Source of the DNA: Prosthecobacter sp.
GTDB taxonomy: Bacteria > Verrucomicrobiota > Verrucomicrobiia > Verrucomicrobiales > Verrucomicrobiaceae
Direction: 5' to 3'
Length of the DNA: 64,000 nt
Assembly: GCF_014879935.1 (NCBI RefSeq)
Contig: NZ_JACSRD010000241.1
Coordinates: 1 to 64,000, forward strand
Both the position numbers and the translations under genes were made by a program. Shown in pieces: positions 1 to 7,386 of the stretch. The notes below the pieces were generated by a model. That model was not told the DNA's origin and did not search any database. It worked only from the letters and a program-made list of their open reading frames with translations. How positions within the stretch are numbered: the stretch's first letter is position 1; every line of letters begins with the position of its first letter.

Positions 1-780
1 CCTCTTGCCTTCATCAAGGAGGTCTTCGCGCAGGAAAGTGAGGTTTTGGCGGATGTCCGCCGGGATGGCTTCATCAAGCGGCGTGAGCGCCCACTCGGTG
101 GCGTTGGGGCCTTGGTCTTTGATGACCTCAATGCGGGGCTGGTTGGCGTCGGTTTTGATGGTGGCGAGAGATGGCGCCAGTGTCGGCAAAGGTGAGGAAA
201 GGTCTTTGATCCGAATGTTGCGGAACTGCACTGGCCCGCGCGGATGAGCTTGGAGGCCGATGAAGCCTGCGGGCTGACGAAGCCCGGTAAAATCGTTGAT
301 AACGGTGTCATTCAAACTGACCACAACCCTGTTCCCAGTGACGGTGATCTCCAAATCGTTCCAATCGGCTCGGAGCTTCACTCCCGCCTGAGCATCTTTG
401 AAATTGTAAATGGACCCGGTAGGTTGATCGTTTGCTCCTGGTTCAGTAATGGCGACTTCATTGCCTTGTTTCGATGGGATTGAGGCATCATTGCCTGGGT
501 TTTGAAAACGGAAGAAAACACCCGAGTTGTATTCACGACCCTTTCCTTGAAACTCGAGCCTCAATACGAAATCGGTGAAAGGTTGGGACGAAAACCATGA
601 AAAGCCGTTTCCTTTTGATGAAGACATCGTGGCTTCTCCGTTCGATACGCGCATTCCGCCTGGGCCAACATGACTCCAGCCACCGAGATGATCGTTATCG
701 AAGATGGGCGTGAATCCAAGCTCGACAGTGGCGTGAGCAAATGTTGAGAGAAGAATCAGGGAGGCGATGAGGTATTTCAT
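1..780 (-). CDS. Secreted DUF1080 (3-keto-disaccharide hydrolase-like) protein with shared C-terminal module, partial
   Basis: The first 260 residues are visible; the 3' end runs off the left edge of the window. A signal peptide (residues 1-17, ending FAHA) is followed by a DUF1080 concanavalin-like fold at about 20-195, with the family phrases NSGVFFRF, DWNDLEITV, INDFTG and GPVQFRNIRIKDL. From about 211 the shared module of this cluster begins; 48 of its first 49 residues match the paralogue at 2563-3690. DUF1080 proteins bind or cleave glycosides outside the cytoplasm; the substrate here is unknown. Two ECF-like promoter elements lie just upstream. The ATG at 780 is chosen because the signal peptide starts there. 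Confidence 0.88.
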   Translation of the reverse strand, partial: MKYLIASLILLSTFAHATVELGFTPIFDNDHLGGWSHVGPGGMRVSNGEATMSSSKGNGFSWFSSQPFTDFVLRLEFQGKGREYNSGVFFRFQNPGNDASIPSKQGNEVAITEPGANDQPTGSIYNFKDAQAGVKLRADWNDLEITVTGNRVVVSLNDTVINDFTGLRQPAGFIGLQAHPRGPVQFRNIRIKDLSSPLPTLAPSLATIKTDANQPRIEVIKDQGPNATEWALTPLDEAIPADIRQNLTFLREDLLDEGKR

Positions 781-793
781 AGAGCTGGGAGCA

Positions 794-820
794 GATTCGG
801 AAGATGAAGCGGGAGGTTGC
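794..820 (-). promoter_or_regulatory. ECF-like promoter element, copy 1 (proximal, DUF1080 gene 1)
   Basis: On the minus strand this reads GCAACC, 15 bases, CGAATC. The AAC in the upstream half, the CG in the downstream half and the 15-base spacer fit the general form of ECF sigma promoters. The downstream half lies 13 bases before the ATG at 780, so a transcript from here would have almost no leader. Confidence 0.6.
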
Positions 821-845
821 GGGGAAAATGTTGTTTTCAAACAGT

Positions 846-872
846 GATTCGCAGGCCGAGTGGGCGGGTTGC
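846..872 (-). promoter_or_regulatory. ECF-like promoter element, copy 2 (distal, DUF1080 gene 1)
   Basis: A second GCAACC-N15-CGAATC element in the same 103-base gap. Its spacer sequence differs from copy 1, but both hexamers and the spacing are kept. The sequence after the downstream half (ACTnTTTGAA) resembles that at the copy before the second DUF1080 gene. Confidence 0.65.
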
Positions 873-883
873 CAACAAAAACA

Positions 884-2509
884 TCACTTCACTGGCGGCG
901 ACTGCCGCAGGGCTTCGCGGAACTGGGCGTAGAGGGTGTCGAGGGTCTTGCGCACGGCTGCGGTGCGGTTGGCCCAGTCCACTTTGATGCTCTGTTTTTT
1001 CACATCGGCCTCGGCTCCCTGCTGCTGGCGCAGCGCGGTGCGCTGGGACTGTTCCCGCTGATATTGCGGCCAGCTCATCATGTAATTCCGCCGGGCATCC
1101 AGGGCCTGGGTGCTGGTCTTCTGATTCGCGTCCGCTTGTGCGGAGCGGTAGCCCGCCGTGACAAGGGTTTGTTCCCGTTCGTCCAGCGCGGCGATCATGG
1201 CGGTGCAGAGCTGGTGCGCGGCGCGGTAGGCGTCCTGGCCGGCCCTGGGCTTCTGCTTGTATTCGTCCAGCAAGTCTTCGCGCAGGTAGGTGAGGTTCTG
1301 GCGAACGTTCGGCGGCACGCCTTCGTCCAGCGCGGCGAGCACCCACTCGCTGGCGTTGGGCGCGAGCTGGGAGAAGGTTTCCAGCAGTGGCTGGTTGGGA
1401 TCGAGGGTGAGCGCAGCAGTGGGGGCGGCGGTGAGTTGTTGTGGAGCTGACATGGATGAAGCTCCAGCAGCAAGGGCGGCACCACCCGCTCCAATCACTC
1501 TCGGCGAACTGTTGCCTCCGGGTCTGGGCTCTCGTGCATAGGCATCAAATGCGGCGGCAATCCCTGCCTGGGCGGCGTTGCCCCGGTGAAGGATCATGCG
1601 GTTGGACAGCACGATGTCTTCCCCCTGCCTGAGGGTGATGCTGCCGTCCGGGGCCGACTTGTCGATGCTGCGCTGACCGAACGGATTGGCGGCGAAAAGT
1701 CCGTACGACCGGACATGCCAGCGGGTGGGATAGCGAAAACTGGACGGGTGATTGAGCATGGCGACCCCGACGACTTCCCCCGCCACCGGACCGGAGTAGT
1801 CACACCAACTGGCGGCTTTGCCCCATGCATTGTTGTTGGTGTCTCCATGGCTGTTGACGATGGTTCCGCCTTTCCCAGCATCGACGGCCATGCTTCCGGC
1901 GATCCGGATGCAGAAGCCGGCTTCCTTGGCATCGAAGACGACGACTTCCCTGCCGGAAGCCGTCAAGCGCAGGTCGGAATCAATGATCCGCGCACCCTGT
2001 CCGCCTGAGAATGTCATCCGATGCGCCATTTCGCAGACCTTGCGCCCGGCACCATCGAGAATGTCGCAAAGATCCACGATGACCGCCTTCGCCGCATCCG
2101 CGTGCAACTCCGCATACTTTCGATGCTGTATTTTTCCCAGCGTCGGAGCACCCTTGCCTTTTCCGGGCTGGTAAGTTGACGGCTCCTCCCATGTGTCCGC
2201 GCCTCCGATGTTCTGATGGGCAAAGTAGATGCCACGATGCTGCGGATGGTCCGTCGGATCGCCTGGGACGCTTTTCATGGGAAAGCCTCGCGTAATCTCA
2301 TGCCCGCCCGGCGCGATCACGTTTTTCAGGAAGGGTTTGTTGGCCTCGTTCACCACATACTCCGCCAGTGGTGCGCCCGCGTATTCGATGATGGCACCAT
2401 CTCCCGGTGTGGCGCGGATTGAGAAGCCTGCGGCGGCGTGAGACGAACTCGATGTCGTCCAGATCAGAAAGCAGGCGTATGGCAGAAGGCGAGAGCGGGT
2501 CGTTTTCAT
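884..2509 (-). CDS. Secreted PmoA-like (DUF6807) protein with shared C-terminal module
   Basis: This 541-residue protein begins at ATG 2509 with a signal peptide ending SSSSHAAA. Residues about 25-330 match the PmoA-like DUF6807 family, with the hallmark DHPQHRGIYFAHQ followed by GADTWEE, and later NSHGDTNNNAWG and ANPFGQ. The family is common in Planctomycetes and Verrucomicrobia beside sugar-catabolic genes; its biochemistry is poorly known despite the name. Residues about 370-541 are the shared module (NASEWVLAALDEG, VRQNLTYLREDLLDE, ALDARRNYMMSWPQY). The gene starts 53 bases after the upstream DUF1080 gene ends and has no ECF-like element of its own, so the two are probably co-transcribed. 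An upstream in-frame ATG at 2638 lies inside the previous gene and was rejected. Confidence 0.85.
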   Translation of the reverse strand: MKTTRSRLLPYACFLIWTTSSSSHAAAGFSIRATPGDGAIIEYAGAPLAEYVVNEANKPFLKNVIAPGGHEITRGFPMKSVPGDPTDHPQHRGIYFAHQNIGGADTWEEPSTYQPGKGKGAPTLGKIQHRKYAELHADAAKAVIVDLCDILDGAGRKVCEMAHRMTFSGGQGARIIDSDLRLTASGREVVVFDAKEAGFCIRIAGSMAVDAGKGGTIVNSHGDTNNNAWGKAASWCDYSGPVAGEVVGVAMLNHPSSFRYPTRWHVRSYGLFAANPFGQRSIDKSAPDGSITLRQGEDIVLSNRMILHRGNAAQAGIAAAFDAYAREPRPGGNSSPRVIGAGGAALAAGASSMSAPQQLTAAPTAALTLDPNQPLLETFSQLAPNASEWVLAALDEGVPPNVRQNLTYLREDLLDEYKQKPRAGQDAYRAAHQLCTAMIAALDEREQTLVTAGYRSAQADANQKTSTQALDARRNYMMSWPQYQREQSQRTALRQQQGAEADVKKQSIKVDWANRTAAVRKTLDTLYAQFREALRQSPPVK

Positions 2510-2562
2510 AAGGTCTTGAGGGAAACAAGGGGCAATGACGGATGCAGAACACGAAAGCAGGC

Positions 2563-3690
2563 TCATCGCATCGCTTCGCGAAACTGCCGGTAGAGGTTGT
2601 CGAGGTAGGAGCGCATCTGCGTGGCGCGGGTGGCCCATTCGACTTTGAGGCGTTCCTTCTTCACGTCGGCTTTGTCCGTTTCACTTTCCCGCAGGGCGGA
2701 GCGCTGGGACTCTTCACGGGCGTACTGGGGCCAGCTCATCTGGTAATTCCGGCGGGCGTCGAGGGCTTGATTGGATGTCGCTTTGTTCGCATCCGCCTGA
2801 GCTGACCGGTAACCGGCATTCACGCGGGCCAGTTCGCGCTGGTCGAGTGCTGCGAGGAGCTTGTCGCAGTAGTCGGAGGCTAGCTTGTAGGCCGCCGGGC
2901 TGGCTTTGGCGGTTTTTTTGCCTTCGTCGAGCAAGTCCTCGCGCAGGAAGGTAAGGTTCTGGCGAATGTCAGCGGGGATGGCCTCGCCCAGCGGCGTGAG
3001 CGCCCACTCGGTGGCGTTGGGGCCTTGGTCTTTGATGACCTCGATGCGCGGCTGATTGGCATCGGATTGAATCATCGCCAAAGGTGCGGCGGGTGAGGCA
3101 AAGGCTGCGGGGAGGTCTTTGATGCGGACGTTGCGAAATTGCACGGGGCCTTCTGCGTTGCTTTCTAGGCCGATGTAGCCGGACAGGCTTTTGCTCCCAG
3201 TGAAATCATTCACGGTTTGGCCATTGAGCTTCACTGTATAGCGCTGGCCGGAGACAGTAACTTCCATCTCGTTCCAGTCTCCAGTGCGGACGGCGTCCAA
3301 AAACGCAGGTTGAAGGCCCCAGATGGCACCAGTTGATCTGCCGAGTCCGCCGCTGGAGTGTCGAATGCCGACTTCATAGCGGCTTTCTGCCAACGCATTG
3401 ATTTCACCTGAGATGGAAGGGATGCGCAGCCACACTCCCGAATTGAACTCCGTTTTCATCCCTTTGAATTCGAGCTTCAAAGTGAAGTCGGCGAAAGACC
3501 TGCTGCCAAAGACAGCGACTCCCCATTTTGATGGAGAGAGACAAGTGGCGATTCCGTTTGCGATCTTCATCTGCCCCGGGCCGCTTTGCTGCCAAGCCGA
3601 AGCATTTGGTCCTTCAAATAGCGAAACAAACCCAGGCTCCACGGCAGCATGGAGTGAAGTGGCGAAGAGAATGGAGAGGAGTGCTTTCAT
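2563..3690 (-). CDS. Secreted DUF1080 protein with shared C-terminal module
   Basis: 375 residues. The signal peptide is about residues 1-15 (ending SLHA). The DUF1080 fold spans about 18-193, with FNSGVWLRI, DWNEMEVTVSG, VNDFTG and GPVQFRNVRIKDL. The shared module covers about 208-375 and includes GPNATEWALTPLGEAIP, the RQNLTFLREDLLDE stretch near 243-256 and ALDARRNYQMSWPQYARE at about 309-326. Start ATG 3690 was chosen because the signal peptide begins there; the longer frame to 3795 crosses the promoter element at 3717-3743. It is a paralogue of the protein at 1-780. The likely role is binding or processing of a sugar derivative outside the cytoplasm, which is an inference from the family. 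Confidence 0.88.
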   Translation of the reverse strand: MKALLSILFATSLHAAVEPGFVSLFEGPNASAWQQSGPGQMKIANGIATCLSPSKWGVAVFGSRSFADFTLKLEFKGMKTEFNSGVWLRIPSISGEINALAESRYEVGIRHSSGGLGRSTGAIWGLQPAFLDAVRTGDWNEMEVTVSGQRYTVKLNGQTVNDFTGSKSLSGYIGLESNAEGPVQFRNVRIKDLPAAFASPAAPLAMIQSDANQPRIEVIKDQGPNATEWALTPLGEAIPADIRQNLTFLREDLLDEGKKTAKASPAAYKLASDYCDKLLAALDQRELARVNAGYRSAQADANKATSNQALDARRNYQMSWPQYAREESQRSALRESETDKADVKKERLKVEWATRATQMRSYLDNLYRQFREAMR

Positions 3691-3716
3691 GGGAGAGGAG
3701 TTCAAGTTCAAAGAGT

Positions 3717-3743
3717 GATTCGCAAAGCGAGCGGCAGGGTTGC
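3717..3743 (-). promoter_or_regulatory. ECF-like promoter element, copy 3 (DUF1080 gene 2)
   Basis: GCAACC-N15-CGAATC on the minus strand, 26 bases before the ATG at 3690. It is followed by ACTCTTTGAA, as at copy 2. Confidence 0.68.
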
Positions 3744-3761
3744 AGCGGACGAAAACTTTTT

Positions 3762-3836
3762 CACCGCAAGTTGGGATAGCCGCATAGCACGGCATGCAGA
3801 ACGGTTTTTTCTGTGGTTATCTCGTCTCTTGCGGTG
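3762..3836. repeat. CACCGC-type imperfect palindrome, copy 1
   Basis: Arms CACCGCAAG (3762-3770) and CTTGCGGTG (3828-3836) flank about 57 bases. The arms resemble those of the elements at 13249-13328 and 31898-31974, which also begin CACCGC. It lies between the kinase stop and the promoter of the second DUF1080 gene, so it may also act as a transcript end. Confidence 0.5.
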
Positions 3837-3857
3837 GGTGACTGGATTGGGAAGAGT

Positions 3858-5642
3858 TCATCGCCGCAAGGCTTCACGGAACCTGGAGTAGAGGGTGTCG
3901 AGGCTGCGGCTGAGTTTGGCGCTTTGGGCGGCCCAGGCGACTTTTTGGGCTTCGCTGGCCAGGGCGGTGCGGGATTGGTTTTGTTGGGCGAGGGCGCTGC
4001 GTTGATCGCCTTCGCGGGCGTATTGCGGCCAGCTCATCATGTAGTTGCGCCGGGCGTCGAGGGCCTGGTTGGTGTGGGTTTGGTTCGCGGCGGCCTGGGC
4101 ATCGCGGTAGCCGGCGGCGACACGGGCGAGGTCACGCTCGTCGAGAGCGGTAAGGAGGGCCTGGCAGAGCTGCCAGCCGGCGCTGTAGGCGGGAATGGGG
4201 GCGGCGGGTTTGGACTTGCCTTCATCGACGAGATCTTCACGCAAGAGTGTGAGGTTCTGGCGAATGTCGGCGGGCACGGCTTCATCAAGCGGGGCGAGCA
4301 CCCATTTCATGGCGTTCACTGACTGGGCTTTGAGGATGTCGATGCAGGGGGGAGCCGGTTCGGCGGCTGGAGGCGTCGGGACTGGGGCGGGAACCGGCTC
4401 CTGTGGCAGTGGTCGCTGAGGTGTGGTCACTGCAGCCGTCGTGGGAACAGGCTTTGGTTCCGTTTTGGGGGGCACGGGCTCGGGCTTCACCTCCGGCGGT
4501 TCGCGGGTGGGTGGTGGCATGGGCTGCGTGATAGCGGGAACGGATTCAGGCGGTGGCGAGGCTGCTGTCTGTCGGTCCTTGTTGCCAAAGAGGATGGCGG
4601 TTCCCCAGCCGAGTCCGAGAATCAGCAGGGCGAGGGCTGCCCATGTGAGTGCCTCGAAAGCAGAGCGGGTCTTCTTGGGCGGCGGTGCTTTCGGTTTGGG
4701 AGCACGGACGGGATGCCGCGGCGCGGGCGCCGGCTGCGGCGGGCGGGTGGTTCGGATGCTGCCCACGGCGTCACGCAGCTCGCTGACACGCTGGTAGCGG
4801 CGCTCCGGCTCCTGGCGCATGGCTTTGATGACGACCTCATCCAGCCGGGCATCGATGTGGGATTTGATGGAAGGCAGGTCAAAGGCTCCCTGTGGGCGTG
4901 TGCCCGTCAGCATCTCGTAGAGCATGACACCGAGAGCGTAGATGTCGGCGCGATGATCGGCTTTGCCCTGCCACTGTTCGGGTGCCATGTAGTCGGGCGT
5001 GCCCATGACGGCATTCGTGGCGGTGAGCTGGCTATGGATGGAGGAAAGCGGGCGGGCGAGGCCGAAGTCGGCCAACTTTGCCCGGCCATCGCGGGTGATG
5101 AGCACATTGGCGGGCTTGATGTCGCGATGCACGACGCCCTGCGAATGCGCGTAATGCAGCGCCTCACAGATCTGCATGGTGAGTTCCAGCGCCTGATCCG
5201 GTTCCAGCCGCTGACCGTGCAGGAGGTGCGCAAGGTCGGTGCCATCGACGAACTCCATGACGAAGTACAAGTGCCCTTGGCTCGTCTGCCCAAAGTCGAA
5301 GATGGCGACGATGCCCTGATGGCTGAGGCTGGCGAGCGTCTGTGCCTCGCGCTCAAAGCGGGAGGTAAACTCCGCATTCGCCGAAAACTCCGCCGGCAGC
5401 AGCTTGATGGCCACGGGACGCTTCAGCGAGGCTTGTCTTCCTTTGTAAACCGCCCCCATGCCTCCACGACCGATGAGTGCCTCGATCTGATACTGGGGTA
5501 GCATTTCCGCCAACTGTTCCGGCGTGGGCGGCTCCCACGGCGCGGCGGGTGTCGTGCCCGGCACCCCTTCCAAAGCTCCGCGAATCAGATCGCTGGCGGG
5601 ATTTCCAAACAGAGGATCGTCTTGGGGAGGGAAGTCGGACAT
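3858..5642 (-). CDS. Membrane Ser/Thr protein kinase with shared C-terminal module as predicted ectodomain
   Basis: 594 residues. A Hanks-type kinase domain spans about 52-300: glycine loop GRGGMGAVYKG (58-68), lysine in VAIK (80), catalytic loop HRDIKPAN (D174), DFG (D192), APEQW, and DIYALGVMLYEMLTG. All expected catalytic residues are present, so it should be active. A proline/lysine-rich juxtamembrane stretch leads to one transmembrane helix at about 331-352, then a long Pro-rich linker (360-432), then the shared module (434-594; MKWVLAPLDEAVP, RQNLTLLREDLVDEG, ALDARRNYMMSWPQYARE). With the kinase inside, the module would lie outside the membrane, where the three secreted proteins carrying it would also be. 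The sigma-factor gene ends 68 bases upstream, which suggests the kinase controls it. Confidence 0.93.
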   Translation of the reverse strand: MSDFPPQDDPLFGNPASDLIRGALEGVPGTTPAAPWEPPTPEQLAEMLPQYQIEALIGRGGMGAVYKGRQASLKRPVAIKLLPAEFSANAEFTSRFEREAQTLASLSHQGIVAIFDFGQTSQGHLYFVMEFVDGTDLAHLLHGQRLEPDQALELTMQICEALHYAHSQGVVHRDIKPANVLITRDGRAKLADFGLARPLSSIHSQLTATNAVMGTPDYMAPEQWQGKADHRADIYALGVMLYEMLTGTRPQGAFDLPSIKSHIDARLDEVVIKAMRQEPERRYQRVSELRDAVGSIRTTRPPQPAPAPRHPVRAPKPKAPPPKKTRSAFEALTWAALALLILGLGWGTAILFGNKDRQTAASPPPESVPAITQPMPPPTREPPEVKPEPVPPKTEPKPVPTTAAVTTPQRPLPQEPVPAPVPTPPAAEPAPPCIDILKAQSVNAMKWVLAPLDEAVPADIRQNLTLLREDLVDEGKSKPAAPIPAYSAGWQLCQALLTALDERDLARVAAGYRDAQAAANQTHTNQALDARRNYMMSWPQYAREGDQRSALAQQNQSRTALASEAQKVAWAAQSAKLSRSLDTLYSRFREALRR

Positions 5643-5667
5643 GCTTCAAGAAGGGTTTCAGAGAGCA

Positions 5668-5694
5668 GATTCGGAAAGGCGGGCTGCCGGTTGC
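5668..5694 (-). promoter_or_regulatory. ECF-like promoter element, copy 4 (kinase gene)
   Basis: GCAACC-N15-CGAATC on the minus strand, 25 bases before the kinase ATG and within the sigma-kinase gap. The kinase part is unrelated to DUF1080 proteins, so this copy argues against the motif being only a by-product of DUF1080 gene duplication. Confidence 0.7.
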
Positions 5695-5710
5695 ATGCCA
5701 GATCGAAAAA

Positions 5711-6445
5711 TCAGCAGCGCGGATTCATCAGCTCCCGCAGCTCGGCGGTGACGGCCTCGGGGGTGGGATCATCCAGCGTGGCTGCCACCTGTTCGCGGAT
5801 GAGCTGCTGACATCGGGCACGCAGGCGGGAGATGTCGCTTTTCAGCGTGCCCTCGGGGCGGCCGAGTTCCGCCGACAGCTCCGCGAGCTTGGCATCGCCT
5901 TTCCCAGTGATGAATGGGGCCAGCGCGGCAAAGAGGGCGGCCAGTCCGCGCTGCTCGTAGTCGGCACGGAGCTGCCGCATGGCGTTGGTGACCACTGTTT
6001 CCATCCACTGGCGTTGGAAGGCCACGACGGGCGTGGTCTCGTCCACGGGCTCTGCGAGGAGGGCCTGAGTCTCGCTCAGATCGGCCATGCGGGCCACCTG
6101 GCCGGCTCCACGTTTCCGGGCCATGTCGTGGCGGTGACGGTCGATGAGGAATCCCTGCAGCTTGGTGATCAGGAAGGCGCGCAGCTTCACTTTGAGACAT
6201 GACGCATCCACAAAAGCGTTTTTGGCGAGCAGGTGCTCGAAGAAGGCCTGCTTCAAATCCTCCGCTTCTTCGATGGCGTGGCCCTTTCGAAGAATGAAGG
6301 CCACGACTGGCCGTTCATAGAGGCGGCAGAGCTCGTTCAGCGCCTGATCCGAGCCGGGGAGACCCTCCGCCACGGCGAGACGCACCATGCTCCACGCCGT
6401 GGGCGGAAAAGCGGGTGCCGCTGACTGGGGAGCGGAGGAAGTCAT
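5711..6445 (-). CDS. ECF-like RNA polymerase sigma factor
   Basis: 244 residues. A sigma-70 region 2-like part is visible at about 30-100 (LNELCRLYERPVVAF, EDLKQAFFEHLL, KVKLRAFLITKLQGFLIDRHR). A region 4-like helix-turn-helix sits near 190-225 (KLAELSAELGRPEGTLKSDI, then SRLRARCQQLIREQV). It lacks regions 1.1 and 3, as ECF factors do, and belongs to the divergent type often found beside Hanks-type kinases in Planctomycetes and Verrucomicrobia. A known parallel is EcfP/PknT of Vibrio, where phosphorylation switches on the sigma factor. It is the first gene of the cluster and the obvious candidate to read the four GCAACC-N15-CGAATC elements. I found no such element before this gene itself. Confidence 0.82.
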   Translation of the reverse strand: MTSSAPQSAAPAFPPTAWSMVRLAVAEGLPGSDQALNELCRLYERPVVAFILRKGHAIEEAEDLKQAFFEHLLAKNAFVDASCLKVKLRAFLITKLQGFLIDRHRHDMARKRGAGQVARMADLSETQALLAEPVDETTPVVAFQRQWMETVVTNAMRQLRADYEQRGLAALFAALAPFITGKGDAKLAELSAELGRPEGTLKSDISRLRARCQQLIREQVAATLDDPTPEAVTAELRELMNPRC

Positions 6446-6591
6446 CGCGCCGGGCCTTTAACAACATTTGCTGGCCGGTGGCTAGATGAAATCCCCCCGG
6501 ATCAGCAGATTGTTGCCTCGATCCTTGGGCGAAACCGGAAGATGAGCCGGTTTGAAGCTTCCCGCATGAGGAGGGCGGGAGGGCGATGTCG

Positions 6592-7170
6592 TTAATCGTC
6601 GCCGTCTCCGGCGGAGATGTTGCCGTAGAGCTCGGGAAAGCGGCGTTCGAGGGACTTTGGCGTGATGTAGCCGATGAGCTGGGCCTCATGCCAGTCGGCG
6701 AGGCCCCAGTACTCGTGGGGGAAGGCCATGATGACGGCGGCGCAGGTGGGCATCTTCGGGATGTTCGCACGGGCGAGGATCTTTTCGGCGAAGTCGTGCA
6801 TGCCGGGGTTGTGGCCGAAGATCATGGCGTGATGCCAGCTCTCATCGAAGGCACGCATGAGGTCGAGGATGCGCTCCGCCTCGGCGAGGTAGAGTCCGGA
6901 TTCGAGCCTGAGGTTTTCCACGGGGAGCGAGAGCGTCTCCCGCACGACCTGTGCCGTGGTGAGCGCCCTCAAGGCGGTGCTGCTGACGAGGTGGTCGGGA
7001 ACGGGCAGCAGGGCAGGGGAGCCATTCCCCCCGAAGTAGGTGCGGTGCAGAAAAGTGGCGACTGCGGGTGCGGCCCGCTTTCCACGGTCGTTCAGCGGCC
7101 GATCATGGTCCGCGAGCCCAGGCTGTCCCCAGCTGGACTTGGCATGGCGCATGATCGTGAGGTATTTCAT
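6592..7170 (-). CDS. SixA-like histidine phosphatase
   Basis: 192 residues from ATG 7170 (MKYLTIMRHAKSSW). The RHA motif carries the phospho-accepting histidine of the phosphoglycerate-mutase-like phosphatase superfamily, and the RHAKSSW variant is typical of the SixA branch. DRPLNDRGKR, SSTALRALTTAQ and the second catalytic histidine in IFGHNPGM follow in order. SixA dephosphorylates phosphohistidine proteins in E. coli; the target here is unknown. A longer frame upstream runs through the intergenic repeat at 7207-7352 and was rejected. Confidence 0.87.
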   Translation of the reverse strand: MKYLTIMRHAKSSWGQPGLADHDRPLNDRGKRAAPAVATFLHRTYFGGNGSPALLPVPDHLVSSTALRALTTAQVVRETLSLPVENLRLESGLYLAEAERILDLMRAFDESWHHAMIFGHNPGMHDFAEKILARANIPKMPTCAAVIMAFPHEYWGLADWHEAQLIGYITPKSLERRFPELYGNISAGDGDD

Positions 7171-7206
7171 TTCGAGCGAAGAGCGGAGGGCGGAGGGCGG
7201 AGGGAT

Positions 7207-7352
7207 GAAAATGACGAATGACGAATGGCGAATGACGAATGAATGACGAAGCTCCAATCAACGAAAGCGGCGATGTTGCACGCGTCCGGTGGCGTTGAGG
7301 CATTCGGCATTGGGGGTTCGTTCGTCATTCGGATTTCATCATTCGTCATTTG
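7207..7352. repeat. ATGACGAATG-type repeat pair, copy 1
   Basis: The left arm (7207-7250) is a run of imperfect ATGACGAATG / GGCGAATG units. The right arm (7301-7352) holds the reverse complement, CATTCGTCATTCGG and CATTCGTCATT. A GA-rich tandem (GGCGGAG units, 7181-7204) lies beside it. Related copies are at 17580-17664 and 31637-31662. The element fills most of the gap between two genes. Confidence 0.6.
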
Positions 7353-7386
7353 CCAGCGCCGCTGACACAAAGCGTGCCGCAGCACG

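Noticed and set aside
2510-2562. An ECF-like element before the PmoA-like gene
   Set aside because: No GCAACC-N15-CGAATC there; co-transcription with the upstream DUF1080 gene is more likely.
6446-6591. A fifth GCAACC-N15-CGAATC element before the sigma gene, for autoregulation
   Set aside because: GCAACA occurs upstream, but the sequence 15 bases on is GGGATT, not CGAATC.
7207-7352. CRISPR array
   Set aside because: Units are about 10-12 bases without unique spacers, and no cas gene is present.
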